A DNA stretch of 64,000 nt from NCBI RefSeq assembly GCF_001982635.1, contig NZ_MKFI01000002.1:1167313-1231312 (forward strand), read 5' to 3'. Positions within the stretch are counted from its first letter, which is position 1; each line of letters opens with the position of its first letter. This document shows positions 46,873 to 55,642 of this stretch, piece after piece. The position numbers were made by a program, and so were the translations under genes. Source of the DNA: Bradyrhizobium mercantei. Lineage in GTDB: Bacteria > Pseudomonadota > Alphaproteobacteria > Rhizobiales > Xanthobacteraceae. The notes under the pieces were generated by a model, which made no database searches, had not been told where the DNA came from, and worked only from the letters and a program-made list of their open reading frames with translations.

Positions 46873-47031
46873 TTAGGATAGCTGAACTCCTTCAGCACCT
46901 CCGGTGTCGATACCGATCATTCTGGCGACCAGCCGCACCATCGCATGCGGCCCTGTCTTCGGTGCTCGCTCGAGCCGCTCGGCACGTGTCTTTTCGATCG
47001 ATCTGATCTGCTCACGGACTAGGTGTTTAGT
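46873..47031 (-). pseudogene. IS110-family transposase fragment
   Basis: The reverse strand encodes VREQIRSIEKTRAERLERAP and then GPHAMVRLVARMIGIDTGGA, the region of IS110 transposases just before the C-terminal transposase domain. It is joined in frame to an IS3 OrfA fragment upstream, giving a chimeric 187-codon open frame that is not a real gene. Confidence 0.75.
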
Positions 47032-47144
47032 CCCGGCATTTGCTGGAGCGGATTGAATTTGAATCGTTCTGGCTGGGCAGTCCAGCATTTGCAGATGTAT
47101 TCGCAAGGTGTGACGGCAGCGCGCTTGGCGGCGGGCCCTACCAT

Positions 47145-47376
47145 TTTTTGAAAGGAGCTCGCGAAGGGCAGCCGCATCGAGCATCTGCTCGGCCAGAAGC
47201 TTCTTCAGCTTCGCATTCTCCTCCTCCAACGCCTTCGGTCGCTTGGCCTCGGAGACATCCACGCCGCCGAATTTGGCCTTCCAGTTGTGGATTGTCGCTT
47301 CGGAGATCCCATGCTTGCGAGCCAGGTCGGCTGTCTTCGCCCTAGCCTCATACTCCTTCAACACAGCGATAACCAG
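47145..47376 (-). pseudogene. IS3-family OrfA (helix-turn-helix) fragment
   Basis: The reverse strand encodes IAVLKEYEARAKTADLARKH, GISEATIHNWKAKFGGVD and EEENAKLKKLLAEQMLDAAA, the OrfA helix-turn-helix plus leucine zipper of IS3-group elements. It runs up to LRELLSK and a CAAAAAATGG site at the usual OrfA/OrfB frameshift point, beyond which the element is lost. Confidence 0.85.
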
Positions 47377-47452
47377 CGCTCGCACCAATCGTTGCCACCT
47401 GCGAAAATGGCCGAGCGAACCTACCGTTGCGCGCACCCACTTCGTCCCGCCG

Positions 47453-48952
47453 CTATCGATTCCTCAGTAGATCCTGCACGACCGAGCCCGCAATCTTAAT
47501 CGGCTCGGTAAGCCGGAACAGGCCCACAACTATGATTAGGTAAATGCAGATACAGAAGCCCGCCGACAAGAAGATGCGGACGAAGCCGGAACAATCGGTG
47601 AGAGCGTTCGTTTGCAGCCACCAGCCCCCAGCCGCCGTGCTGATTGCGCCGATCAGCTGCGGGCCTACGGCCCGAACTACGAGTGTGGCGCCAATGCCTA
47701 TCGGGCGGCCCGCATAACTGATCGAGGGTACGGCAATGAGGATGCTTGCGATGACGCCCGCGACGGCGACCCCCATAGCGCCAAACGGCAGACCTCCGAG
47801 AACCGCCGCGACCTGGACAACGAGCGAAACGACCCCCCAGTTTCGCCAGCGGTCCACCCTGCCAATGGAAAGATGCAGCCAGCCCTGTGAGAGTTCAACG
47901 GCATGGAAAATTCCGCGCAAGGCAATAATAGTCAGGAGTGAACCGGTCGCTTGCCACTTTTCCCCCAACAATATAACCGTCAGGTCTTCGGCCGTCACCG
48001 ACAAGATCGCCGCCATGGGCATGACGAAGAACGCTACTCCAGACAATGCCGTTTCGTACTTTTGCGCAAGGGCAGCTGGATTGGATTGAAATTTGCTAAG
48101 GCCCGCGCTTCCGACCGCGTGCAACTGACCGAGCGCCGTTAAGATAGAGTTCTCATAAAGTGTCACTGCGTTTTGATAATAGCCCACCACATCGGGCCGG
48201 TAGAACAAGCCCAGCGCAATCCGGTCGACCGCTTTGGCCATAGCATACGTGACTGAAAAGCCGACCACGTGCAGCCCAAAACGGACCATTGACTTCACTT
48301 CATCGTCAAAGATGGGAAATCCGGGCCTCCATCGGCAGGCGAGCCACGCTCCGATGGCCACGCATAGCGTGTTCACAATCGGGCGGAGCACCAGCGCCCA
48401 GTAACCGTAACCGCAATATGCGATAAGGATGGCAACGGCAATTCCTGCCAGAGTGCCGAGAAACTGTATTTTGGCAACTGTGCCAAATTGCATGGTTCGT
48501 CGCAAAAGCGCTAGGTGCTGATTTGACACCCCCCACAGCACGAAGGTAAGCGCAGTACACAGTGCGATAGGCTCTAGCCTAGGTTCGCGATAGATCCATG
48601 CAATCAGCGGGCTGCAGGCAGCCACCACCAACGCAATTGCCAACCCAATCGCACTGCTAAGCCAAAAAAGGCTGCTGACCTGGCTTCGAGTTATCTTGCT
48701 TCTTTGTATTGTAGCATCTCCAAGGCCAAAATCGATTAGCAATGGCGCAAAGCTCGTCAGAACGGTGACGATCGCAACGAGTCCAAAATCCGCCGGCGCC
48801 AAGAGCCGTGCCAAGACGATCGCTGCGGCTATTTGGAGAGCGCCGCTACCGTATTGCATCGCGACCGATGCGATACCGCCGCGCAAAGCTAGCCGCCCCA
48901 GATCCCCCGATTCCTTGTGGTCCTCGAAATAAGTTCCCGCGCCTTCGGCCAT
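47453..48952 (-). CDS. polysaccharide flippase (Wzx/WzxC-type, MOP superfamily)
   Basis: 499 residues with roughly twelve to fourteen hydrophobic segments. The N-terminus LRGGIASVAMQYGSGALQIA followed by LARLLAPADFGLVAIVTVL is characteristic of the lipopolysaccharide-biosynthesis flippase family. It moves lipid-linked repeat units across the inner membrane for Wzy-type polymerisation. Together with the O-antigen polymerase-type protein and the Wzz-like co-polymerase it gives a complete Wzx/Wzy pathway. The gene has its own upstream region and diverges from the duplicated Cys-rich gene. Confidence 0.92.
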   Translation of the reverse strand: MAEGAGTYFEDHKESGDLGRLALRGGIASVAMQYGSGALQIAAAIVLARLLAPADFGLVAIVTVLTSFAPLLIDFGLGDATIQRSKITRSQVSSLFWLSSAIGLAIALVVAACSPLIAWIYREPRLEPIALCTALTFVLWGVSNQHLALLRRTMQFGTVAKIQFLGTLAGIAVAILIAYCGYGYWALVLRPIVNTLCVAIGAWLACRWRPGFPIFDDEVKSMVRFGLHVVGFSVTYAMAKAVDRIALGLFYRPDVVGYYQNAVTLYENSILTALGQLHAVGSAGLSKFQSNPAALAQKYETALSGVAFFVMPMAAILSVTAEDLTVILLGEKWQATGSLLTIIALRGIFHAVELSQGWLHLSIGRVDRWRNWGVVSLVVQVAAVLGGLPFGAMGVAVAGVIASILIAVPSISYAGRPIGIGATLVVRAVGPQLIGAISTAAGGWWLQTNALTDCSGFVRIFLSAGFCICIYLIIVVGLFRLTEPIKIAGSVVQDLLRNR

Positions 48953-49233
48953 GCTCGGTCAATCATCCTCGGTCAGCCAGGAAAATGGATGCATACCGCA
49001 CCTGCTTGCGGAGCCCACTGCAATTTTACGTATATTAATTCCAGCGCAGCACATTTAACTATTGAAAACATCGTATGTCGAGCTACAATTAAAATAAATT
49101 AAATGGACATAAAACTCCAAATGATTGGCCTCTATCGAAGCAGGTGGGCTCCTAGCCGCGAGCCGCCCTCCCAGGATACGCGGGTAGATGTGTTTGCGGC
49201 GCAACGCTCGGGCCTAGCCCAAGGGGGACGTGT
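48953..49233. promoter_or_regulatory. divergent promoter region between flippase and duplicated Cys-rich gene
   Basis: 281 bases with an A/T-rich core (about 49025-49120). It must carry promoters in both directions. No obvious operator or gene was identified. Confidence 0.4.
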
Positions 49234-50304
49234 ATGACACTGCAAGCAGGGGATTGGGTGGAGGTCCGAAGCAAGGAGGAAATCTTGCGGTCACTCGACA
49301 GGAACGGCCGCTTGGAAGGGATGCCCTTTATGCCGCAAATGCTTGAATATTGCGGCCGGCGCTTCAAAGTGTACAAGCGTGCGCACAAGACTTGCGATAC
49401 GATTAATCCTATTGCAGGTCGGCGGCTTGCCAACTCAGTGCATCTCGAAACGCGTTGCAACGGCAAAGCGTACGGCGGTTGTCAGGCCGAGTGCCTGATA
49501 TTCTGGAAGGAGGCTTGGCTCAAGCCGATAGAGGAAAAAGCCAGTTCTAATCACGTTTCGAGCGACAGAAACGCGCTTGAACTTGAGGCGCAGATCAATG
49601 GGATCGGCTGCTCGGCAGACGACGTGTGGCAGGCTACATGCGTCCGCGGGCGGCAAGATGACGATACAAGATACATGTGCCAAGCGACGGAACTGCCAGT
49701 CTTCACGACCCCCCTTTCATGGTGGGACGTCAGGCAATACATGGAGGATTACGTTTCGGGAAACGTCAGCTTGGGCACGATACTTCGTGGTTTCGCATAT
49801 CTCAGCTACTATCATTTGACACTGGCGAAGAGGGGTAGGTTGGGCCGTCCCGCTCGTTGGCTTTATGATAAGGTTCAAGGGCGCGTCGGCGGGGTGCCCT
49901 TCCCGCGAAGGAGCGGAAGCCTTGCGGGTGGCCAGCCTACCCCGGTAGTCGATCTAAATCTGCAGCCCGGGGAATTAGTTCGAATCAAATCGCACAAGGA
50001 GATCCTGTCGACTCTCAACGGAAGTATGAATCGAGGCTTGCTCTTCGAGGCTGAACTAGTTCCGTACTGTGGCGGCGTTTATCGGGTCCGAACCCGGGTC
50101 ACGAAATTTATAAATGAAGCGACAGGAAAGATGTCGACAATGAAAACCCCGGCAGTCATTTTGGACGGGGTATGGTGCCGGTCGCGCTACGCCAATTGCC
50201 GAATGTTCTGCCCAAGAAGCATTTATTCTTGGTGGCGCGAAGCCTGGCTGGAGAGAGTCTCTGAAGAGCCCGCGGTCGAAATGAAGTGCGGTGCCAAGAA
50301 TTAG
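49234..50304 (+). CDS. internally duplicated Cys-rich protein of unknown function
   Basis: 356 residues. I do not recognise a named family. Two copies of a domain of about 95 residues are visible. Copy 1 (about 5-98) reads GDWVEVRSKEEILRSLDRNG, MLEYCGRRFKVYKRAHKTCD and CQAECLIFWKEAWLKPI. Copy 2 (about 248-345) reads GELVRIKSHKEILSTLNGS, LVPYCGGVYRVRTRVTKF and CRMFCPRSIYSWWREAWLERV. Each keeps four cysteine positions (YCG, one before the loop, and the CxxxC pair) and a closing W-EAWL. Between the copies is a region (about 110-240) with further cysteines and a Trp/Tyr-rich stretch. There is no signal peptide. The cysteines suggest metal binding; the start resembles an SH3-like barrel. The location inside the polysaccharide locus suggests a role in its assembly or modification. 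Confidence 0.8.
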   Translation: MTLQAGDWVEVRSKEEILRSLDRNGRLEGMPFMPQMLEYCGRRFKVYKRAHKTCDTINPIAGRRLANSVHLETRCNGKAYGGCQAECLIFWKEAWLKPIEEKASSNHVSSDRNALELEAQINGIGCSADDVWQATCVRGRQDDDTRYMCQATELPVFTTPLSWWDVRQYMEDYVSGNVSLGTILRGFAYLSYYHLTLAKRGRLGRPARWLYDKVQGRVGGVPFPRRSGSLAGGQPTPVVDLNLQPGELVRIKSHKEILSTLNGSMNRGLLFEAELVPYCGGVYRVRTRVTKFINEATGKMSTMKTPAVILDGVWCRSRYANCRMFCPRSIYSWWREAWLERVSEEPAVEMKCGAKN

Positions 50305-50404
50305 CTGCGAGCTTTTCGGCCAGCAGAGACGTTTTGGCATCCTCAAATGCCGGGCCAGAGTTCGAAAGAGGTCCGGATTCCAACATTTGCCCTACAAATC
50401 TTCG

Positions 50405-50640
50405 TCGGATCCCCGCCAAAATGCGCCCGCGCCTCCTGCGGCGCCGCGACGCAGAACGAGGTGTCCATCATGTTCGACAGCCGCCACGCCAGCACCGCCC
50501 GGCTCGCCCAGTCCATGATCGCCACGAGATAGAGGAAGGCGCGCCCGATCGGAATGTAGGTGATGTCTGCACACCAGACTTCGTCCGGCCGCCCGATCGT
50601 GAGACCGCGCAAGAAAATATCCTGTGTCCAGGCACCGGCC
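50405..50640 (-). pseudogene. IS3-family OrfB (integrase) internal fragment
   Basis: The reverse strand encodes RGLTIGRPDEVWCADITYIP, then IMDWASRAVLAWRLSNMMD and SFCVAAPQEA, the first part of the DDE integrase core of IS3 OrfB. The fragment stops before the second catalytic aspartate. It lies between the Cys-rich gene and the PIG-L gene. Confidence 0.85.
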
Positions 50641-50718
50641 TGGCCGTCTCCTCAGATGAAAACCGGAGTTCACCACTAATGCATGAGCCCGCTCGCATGA
50701 GCTTGAGCACTGGACCGT

Positions 50719-51372
50719 TCAACCCAATGCGAGTTTTCTTGCCACAAAAGCCTCCGCATAACCCTCTGGCGCTCGGCATTCCATTCCCCGAAGTCGCGCT
50801 AGTCCGCGGAAGACTTCGGGATCGAACCATTGTTTGGACCGCTGGCTTCCGAAGCGCGAAATCAAGAGATCAATTTTGCGCTCTAGCGCCCGAGCCGAAA
50901 CGGGCGCGTAGAAGTTCGGCTGCCCCAGATCCCCATCCCATTTGGGGATCTCGTATTCCAGGATGAAATGATCGCGGAATGTGTTCCAGGTCAGGCGAGA
51001 TACCTGTCGATGGTCCTGATGCGCGTCTTCGCTTCGATGCGTGAGAATTAGATCCGGCCGAACGCGCTCCTTTAGGGTCTCGAACCAACCCTTGATCTGC
51101 TCGCCCTGCTCCGGAAAGAAGCCATCTCGAAAGTTCATTGTCTCGACTCGAACGCTAGCTGCTTCGGACAGAAACTCCGCCGCGGAAGCCCTCGCCTCGC
51201 CCTCGCGCTCGCCCGCCGCACTGAGAACACACCAGTGCACATCGAGGCGAACGCCACGCCCGAGCAGACTCAGGACCGTCGCTCCTGCGCCTATTTCGAT
51301 GTCATCCGAATGGGCGCCCAGGCAAAGCACGGAAAGGCGGTCTCCGGGTGCGATAAGCCGCAAGCCTTTCAT
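50719..51372 (-). CDS. PIG-L family deacetylase
   Basis: 217 residues from ATG 51372, which overlaps the upstream stop as ATGA. The zinc motif is LGAHSDDIEIGAGATVL (normally AHPDDxExG, here with serine for proline). The second metal element is LTHRSEDAHQDHRQVSRL. Such enzymes remove N-acetyl groups from amino sugars or related compounds. The gene is the last of an operon with the cytidylyltransferase and C-methyltransferase, so it may deacylate or hydrolyse an intermediate of that sugar. Confidence 0.88.
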   Translation of the reverse strand: MKGLRLIAPGDRLSVLCLGAHSDDIEIGAGATVLSLLGRGVRLDVHWCVLSAAGEREGEARASAAEFLSEAASVRVETMNFRDGFFPEQGEQIKGWFETLKERVRPDLILTHRSEDAHQDHRQVSRLTWNTFRDHFILEYEIPKWDGDLGQPNFYAPVSARALERKIDLLISRFGSQRSKQWFDPEVFRGLARLRGMECRAPEGYAEAFVARKLALG

Positions 51373-52169
51373 GGCGCCGCCACGGCCCTCGCGCTGACGT
51401 CGTCGAGCCGCCAAGGCATTTGTCCACGTTCGATCATCTCCTCGAGCACTTGCTTGTCCCTCAGAGTATCCATCGCACGCCAGAAGCTCTCATGCTTATA
51501 GGCCATCAGCTGTCCGCGTTCGATCAGCCGCTTGAACGGCTCAACAACCAGTTCGTCGCCCTCCCGGATGAAATCGAAGATCTCCTTGCGAAAGATGAAA
51601 TATCCGCCATTTATCCATATATCGGATTCCTGGCTGGCACGAAGCCGCCGCACGGCGCCTTGCTCGTCAAACTCGGCAAGATGAAAACTAACCGGCGGGT
51701 GGACGGCGATGAAGGAGGCAATCTTGCCGCTCTTCCTGAAGCGGTCGATCATGTCCGGCAGGTAGGCGTCCGTCAGACCGTCGCTGTAGTTGGCCAGGAA
51801 TATGTCCTCGTCCTCGACGAGGTGACGGACCGCCATCAACCGCTGTCCGATATTGCGCCAAATTCCGGTGTCGACGAGTGAAACACGCCAGTCCGGCGGC
51901 CGCTCACCCAGGATCTCGATCTGCTTGCCGAAGTTCGAAACCAGACAATCGCTGTTTGCGGTCTGCTTGTAGTTTAGGAAGTAATCCTTGACGACGTTCG
52001 CCTTGTAGCCAAGGCAAAGAATGAAATCCCGGTGTCCGTACTGACTATAGTACTGCATAACGTGCCACAGGATCGGCTGTTGGCCGATCGGCACCATGGG
52101 CTTCGGGACGCTCTCAGAGTATTCACGAATGCGGGTACCAAGCCCGCCGCAGAATAGGACGACTTTCAT
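51369..52169 (-). CDS. rfbF: glucose-1-phosphate cytidylyltransferase-like nucleotidyltransferase
   Basis: 266 residues, normal for RfbF. VVLFCGGLGTRIREYSESVP followed by KPMVPIGQQPILWHVMQYY is the family start. FLANYSDGLTDAYLPDMIDR (metal-binding aspartate) and WINGGYFIFRKEIFDFI follow. It makes CDP-glucose from CTP and glucose 1-phosphate, the entry to CDP-linked dideoxy or branched sugars. The usual partners rfbG and rfbH are not in the window, so downstream processing differs from the classic abequose/tyvelose route. Its start overlaps the upstream C-methyltransferase stop by 4 bases. Confidence 0.9.
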   Translation of the reverse strand: MKVVLFCGGLGTRIREYSESVPKPMVPIGQQPILWHVMQYYSQYGHRDFILCLGYKANVVKDYFLNYKQTANSDCLVSNFGKQIEILGERPPDWRVSLVDTGIWRNIGQRLMAVRHLVEDEDIFLANYSDGLTDAYLPDMIDRFRKSGKIASFIAVHPPVSFHLAEFDEQGAVRRLRASQESDIWINGGYFIFRKEIFDFIREGDELVVEPFKRLIERGQLMAYKHESFWRAMDTLRDKQVLEEMIERGQMPWRLDDVSARAVAAP

Positions 52170-53461
52170 GGCGCAAAGTCCTGAGGGGAGATGACATCAA
52201 CGTCGGGGATGGGCACGATCATCTTGCATCCCCACGAGCCGACATGGCGCATTTGCTCGACGATCTCACGCTTCAGATTCCAAGGTAGGATCAGTAGGAA
52301 ATCCGGCCGGACCTCATCAATCACGGATACTGGATAAATTGGGATGTGCATCCCCGGCGTATACCGCCCGTGCTTGTAGGGATTGCGATCAACTGTGAAC
52401 TCGAGAAAGTCGGTGCCGATGCCGCAGTAGTTTAGCAGCGTATTGCCTTTGCCCGGCGCACCATACCCGCATATCTTAGCGCCATTCTCCCTGCACTCGA
52501 TTAGGAATGACAGAAGCTGGCGCTTCGTGCGATGGACTTGCGCGGCGAACCGCGTGTAGCTCATGATATCCTCAAATCCGATTTCCCTTTCATGGGCCAG
52601 GAGCGCGTTCACACGCGTGGACGGCTTATGTGCCGCGTCAGCGTGGCACAGATACACACGCAACGATCCGCCATGCGTGCTGAACTGCTCAACATCGAAT
52701 ATTCTGAGATGGTGCCGTCGGGCGAGGCGATCAATCGTGAGCAGAGAAAAGTAGGAGAAATGCTCATGGTAGATGGTATCGAACTGATTCTCGACCATGA
52801 GCCGCTCAAGATGGGGGACTTCCAGCGTAATGACTCCTTCCGGTGCCAACAGAAGGGCCATGCCGGCCGCAAAATCATTGAGATCGGGCACCTGCGCCAG
52901 GACGTTGTTGCCGATGATGAGGTCGGCCCGCCTGCCCTCCGATACGAGACGACGTGCCAACGCAGATCCGAAAAACTCAACCAGGGTCGGTACGCCTTTT
53001 GAGCGGGCCGCTTCGGCCACATTGGCTGCAGGCTCGATTCCAACCACGGGTACACCGAGTGGAAGGAAATGCTGGAGCAGATAACCATCATTGCTCGCGA
53101 TCTCGAACACTTCGCTGCCTGCTCCGAGCCCGAATCGCGCTACGACCATGTCGCAATAGCGGCGCGCATGCTCGACCCATGACGTCGAATACGACGAGAA
53201 ATACGCGTACTCGCTGAAGATGTGCTCCGGCTGCACATACGCCCGGAGCTGCACCAGAAAGCACTCCCCGCAAGCCAGCGCGTGGAGCGGAAAGTAAGGC
53301 TCCATCTTGTCGATTTCGCTGGCCGGCAAGAAGCTCTCGCAGAGCGGCGACATGCCGAGGTTCACGAAAGTCGTTGCCAGCGGCGCGCCGCATAGCCGGC
53401 AGCAACCAAAGCTGGGCGCTCCACGGCGCGCGATCGTCCCTTCTTTAAGAATTGCGTGCAT
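52166..53461 (-). CDS. TylCIII-like NDP-sugar C-methyltransferase
   Basis: 431 residues in three parts. A zinc-binding N-terminal domain (CCRLCGAPLATTFVNLG and LACGECFLVQL) is followed by the SAM domain (VFEIASNDGYLLQHFLPLG; VPVVGIEPAANVAEAA). The middle YHEHFSYFS is a conserved active-site run of this family. A C-terminal Rossmann-like domain ends with GYGAPGKGNTLLNYCGIG and NPYKHGRYTPGMHIPI. Members methylate carbon 3 of 4-keto sugars. Here it heads the operon with rfbF and a PIG-L deacetylase, suggesting a CDP-linked C-methyl sugar. Confidence 0.88.
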   Translation of the reverse strand: MHAILKEGTIARRGAPSFGCCRLCGAPLATTFVNLGMSPLCESFLPASEIDKMEPYFPLHALACGECFLVQLRAYVQPEHIFSEYAYFSSYSTSWVEHARRYCDMVVARFGLGAGSEVFEIASNDGYLLQHFLPLGVPVVGIEPAANVAEAARSKGVPTLVEFFGSALARRLVSEGRRADLIIGNNVLAQVPDLNDFAAGMALLLAPEGVITLEVPHLERLMVENQFDTIYHEHFSYFSLLTIDRLARRHHLRIFDVEQFSTHGGSLRVYLCHADAAHKPSTRVNALLAHEREIGFEDIMSYTRFAAQVHRTKRQLLSFLIECRENGAKICGYGAPGKGNTLLNYCGIGTDFLEFTVDRNPYKHGRYTPGMHIPIYPVSVIDEVRPDFLLILPWNLKREIVEQMRHVGSWGCKMIVPIPDVDVISPQDFAP

Positions 53462-53770
53462 GGGCTCGTCCGGTTCCCGCTGAAAAACACGTCGTTAAGC
53501 CGCTCCCCGCACGAGTCTTTCTATGGGAATTTCGGCCACGCTATTTTATAATAAATACAGGTTTTAAATCAACAACTAAATGATGATGGCGATTAAAACA
53601 ATCCCGAGAGCATTGATTTCTCGTCGCTATTTTCGTTCGCCCAAAAACACCGCGCCGCCACTACATCGCACGCGCCAATTGCACCCCATCTTATTTAGCT
53701 ATATATATTACGGGCCCTGAATTATAATTAAATAATCAAGACAGAGCAAACGGGAAAACCGGGTGCCCCC
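53462..53770. promoter_or_regulatory. divergent promoter region
   Basis: 309 bases between the C-methyltransferase operon and the oxygenase gene. Very A/T-rich from 53540 to 53745, including TTATTTAGCTATATATATTA, which could hold a -10 type element for the + strand operon. It serves as promoter for both directions. No gene seen. Confidence 0.5.
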
Positions 53771-54721
53771 ATGAGTAACACTGTCTTCCATGACTCGAAC
53801 GTTTCAGACGATATCCGTCGTCAACGCCTCTACGATGGACAGCTATTCGTCTATTCGACGCGGCCAAGCGTGATCGCTCTCGCCAAATTCGCGAGAGCGA
53901 TGATCGAAGATGCTTTTGCCGGACTCGACCCCAGAACCGCGCAAAATACCATGGAGGTCGAACGTTATGCCGATCTACTCAGCAAGTTGAAGCCACAATT
54001 CATTCATCATCCCGAATCCAAACGTCATCTTCAATCGATCATCGAGGACTTCGGATGCGATCCGGAGAAGACCTATTTCGATGTGCCTAGGATGCGCAGT
54101 TCGACGAGCGACAACTATCTCACCACGGGTATCGCGTTCGCATGGCACCCTCACCGGGACACCTGGTACTCTGCCCCAGCGTGCCAGATCAATTGGTGGC
54201 TGCCGATCTATGAGATCGAATCGGACAACGCGATGGCCTTCCACCCACGCTACTGGAGCCAGCCAGTGAGAAACAGCTCCTCCGAATACAATTATTATGT
54301 TTGGAACAAGCTGCATCGCGGAGAAAGCGTTGCAAAGCTGATTAAGAATGACCCACGCCCGCTGCCGCGCGCTACTGAACCACTCGAGTTGGATCCGCAA
54401 CTGCGACTCATTTGCCCTGTAGGCGGCCTGATACTGTTCTCCGCTGCGCAAATGCACTCAAGCGTGCCCAACACGTCGGGCGTCACTCGCTTCAGTATCG
54501 ACTTCCGGACCGTTCATCTAGATGACGCCGCCACAAGGCACGGCGCGCCAAACATCGATTCAGCCTGCAGCGGCACCGTCATGCGCGACTATCTCCGTTG
54601 CTCGGACTTGTCAGGAATACCCGAGGAGGTCATTTCGCTCTATGACGATGGCACCGAGAGCGGCGGAGAGCTGCTCTATGTGCCGAAGCCCGCCCGCGAA
54701 GAGAATCCACAGGCTTCGTAG
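53771..54721 (+). CDS. phytanoyl-CoA dioxygenase-like non-heme iron oxygenase
   Basis: 316 residues. The iron-binding set expected of this superfamily is present: FAWHPHRDTWYSAP supplies histidine and aspartate (H-x-D), AAQMHSSVPNTSG gives the distal histidine, and TRFSIDFRTVHL has the 2-oxoglutarate-binding arginine. Sequence between is variable. Such enzymes hydroxylate or otherwise oxidise small molecules using 2-oxoglutarate. Placed at the start of a + strand run with an SDR and an RmlC-like epimerase, it may oxidise a sugar or its attached group. Specific substrate unknown. Confidence 0.75.
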   Translation: MSNTVFHDSNVSDDIRRQRLYDGQLFVYSTRPSVIALAKFARAMIEDAFAGLDPRTAQNTMEVERYADLLSKLKPQFIHHPESKRHLQSIIEDFGCDPEKTYFDVPRMRSSTSDNYLTTGIAFAWHPHRDTWYSAPACQINWWLPIYEIESDNAMAFHPRYWSQPVRNSSSEYNYYVWNKLHRGESVAKLIKNDPRPLPRATEPLELDPQLRLICPVGGLILFSAAQMHSSVPNTSGVTRFSIDFRTVHLDDAATRHGAPNIDSACSGTVMRDYLRCSDLSGIPEEVISLYDDGTESGGELLYVPKPAREENPQAS

Positions 54722-54835
54722 AGACAGCGGATATTCCACTCCGCCAGCCGAAGCCGAGCCCTTGCGATCGGCGCTCCAGCCGATAGTTGGTCGGTTTCGG
54801 CATATTGAGTTTCTTAACCGCCGGACGATCCGACG

Positions 54836-55558
54836 ATGAGCAGAGAATGGAAAGCGGCGATCACCGGTGCCAGTTCCAGAATCGGCACGGCGATAGCCGC
54901 CGCGATCGCTTCTGAAGGCAGCTCTGTCTGTCTAATTGGTCGCGATCTGGCGCGGTTAGAGGCTGTAGCCGGTCTGTCATCCGCGACCGCTCGGGCGGTG
55001 TTAGTGCATGAGGCAGATCTAAATGTCGATGGCGCCGTCAAGGAACTGGGGCAACGCCTCAGGGACGAATTCGGGGCACTCGACGTCTTGGTCCACTGCG
55101 CTGGGGCCTTCACGACCGGAAGTGTCGAGAAAACGCCGGTGCAACAACTCGACTTGCTCTATCGGATGAATGTCCGAATGCCATTCTTGCTTACACAGGA
55201 ATTACTACCGCTTCTCAAAGCCCGACAAGGTCAGATTGTGTTTGTCAATTCGTCCCAAGGCCTTCACCCCAAGGCCAATAGCGGACCGTTCGCGGCAACT
55301 CAGCACGCGTTGAAAGCGATCACTGATAGTCTGCGCCAAGAAATCAATGTTGACGGGATCCGAGTGCTGAGCATCTATCCGGGACGCACCGCGACCCCAA
55401 GAATGAAGGCGCTCTACAAAATTGAGCACCGGAGCTATCAGCCGGAGCTGCTACTTCAGGCAGAGGATATAGCTAAGGTCGTACTAAACTCGTTGCTCCT
55501 GCCGCGTACAGCAGAAGTTACAAATGTAGAAATTCGCCCGCATTTCAAACCGTACTAG
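54836..55558 (+). CDS. SDR-family protein with substituted catalytic residues
   Basis: 240 residues, a classical short-chain dehydrogenase by length. The cofactor motif is AAITGASSRIGTAIAAAI, the central NAG-type segment is CAGAFTTGS, and the serine is in IVFVNSSQGLHP. However the active-site YxxxK is replaced: the segment reads GPFAATQHALKAI, so tyrosine is phenylalanine and lysine is glutamine. It would not be expected to catalyse the standard hydride transfer. It may be a binding protein, a lyase-like variant or a decaying gene; coding sequence is otherwise intact. Confidence 0.85.
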   Translation: MSREWKAAITGASSRIGTAIAAAIASEGSSVCLIGRDLARLEAVAGLSSATARAVLVHEADLNVDGAVKELGQRLRDEFGALDVLVHCAGAFTTGSVEKTPVQQLDLLYRMNVRMPFLLTQELLPLLKARQGQIVFVNSSQGLHPKANSGPFAATQHALKAITDSLRQEINVDGIRVLSIYPGRTATPRMKALYKIEHRSYQPELLLQAEDIAKVVLNSLLLPRTAEVTNVEIRPHFKPY

Positions 55559-55642
55559 GAACGCGACTTCATCGGAATAAGCGGAATGCTCGAGGTCGAA
55601 CAAACGCGAACCGAGAGCTCCGATAATTCTCGGGGCTAGAGA

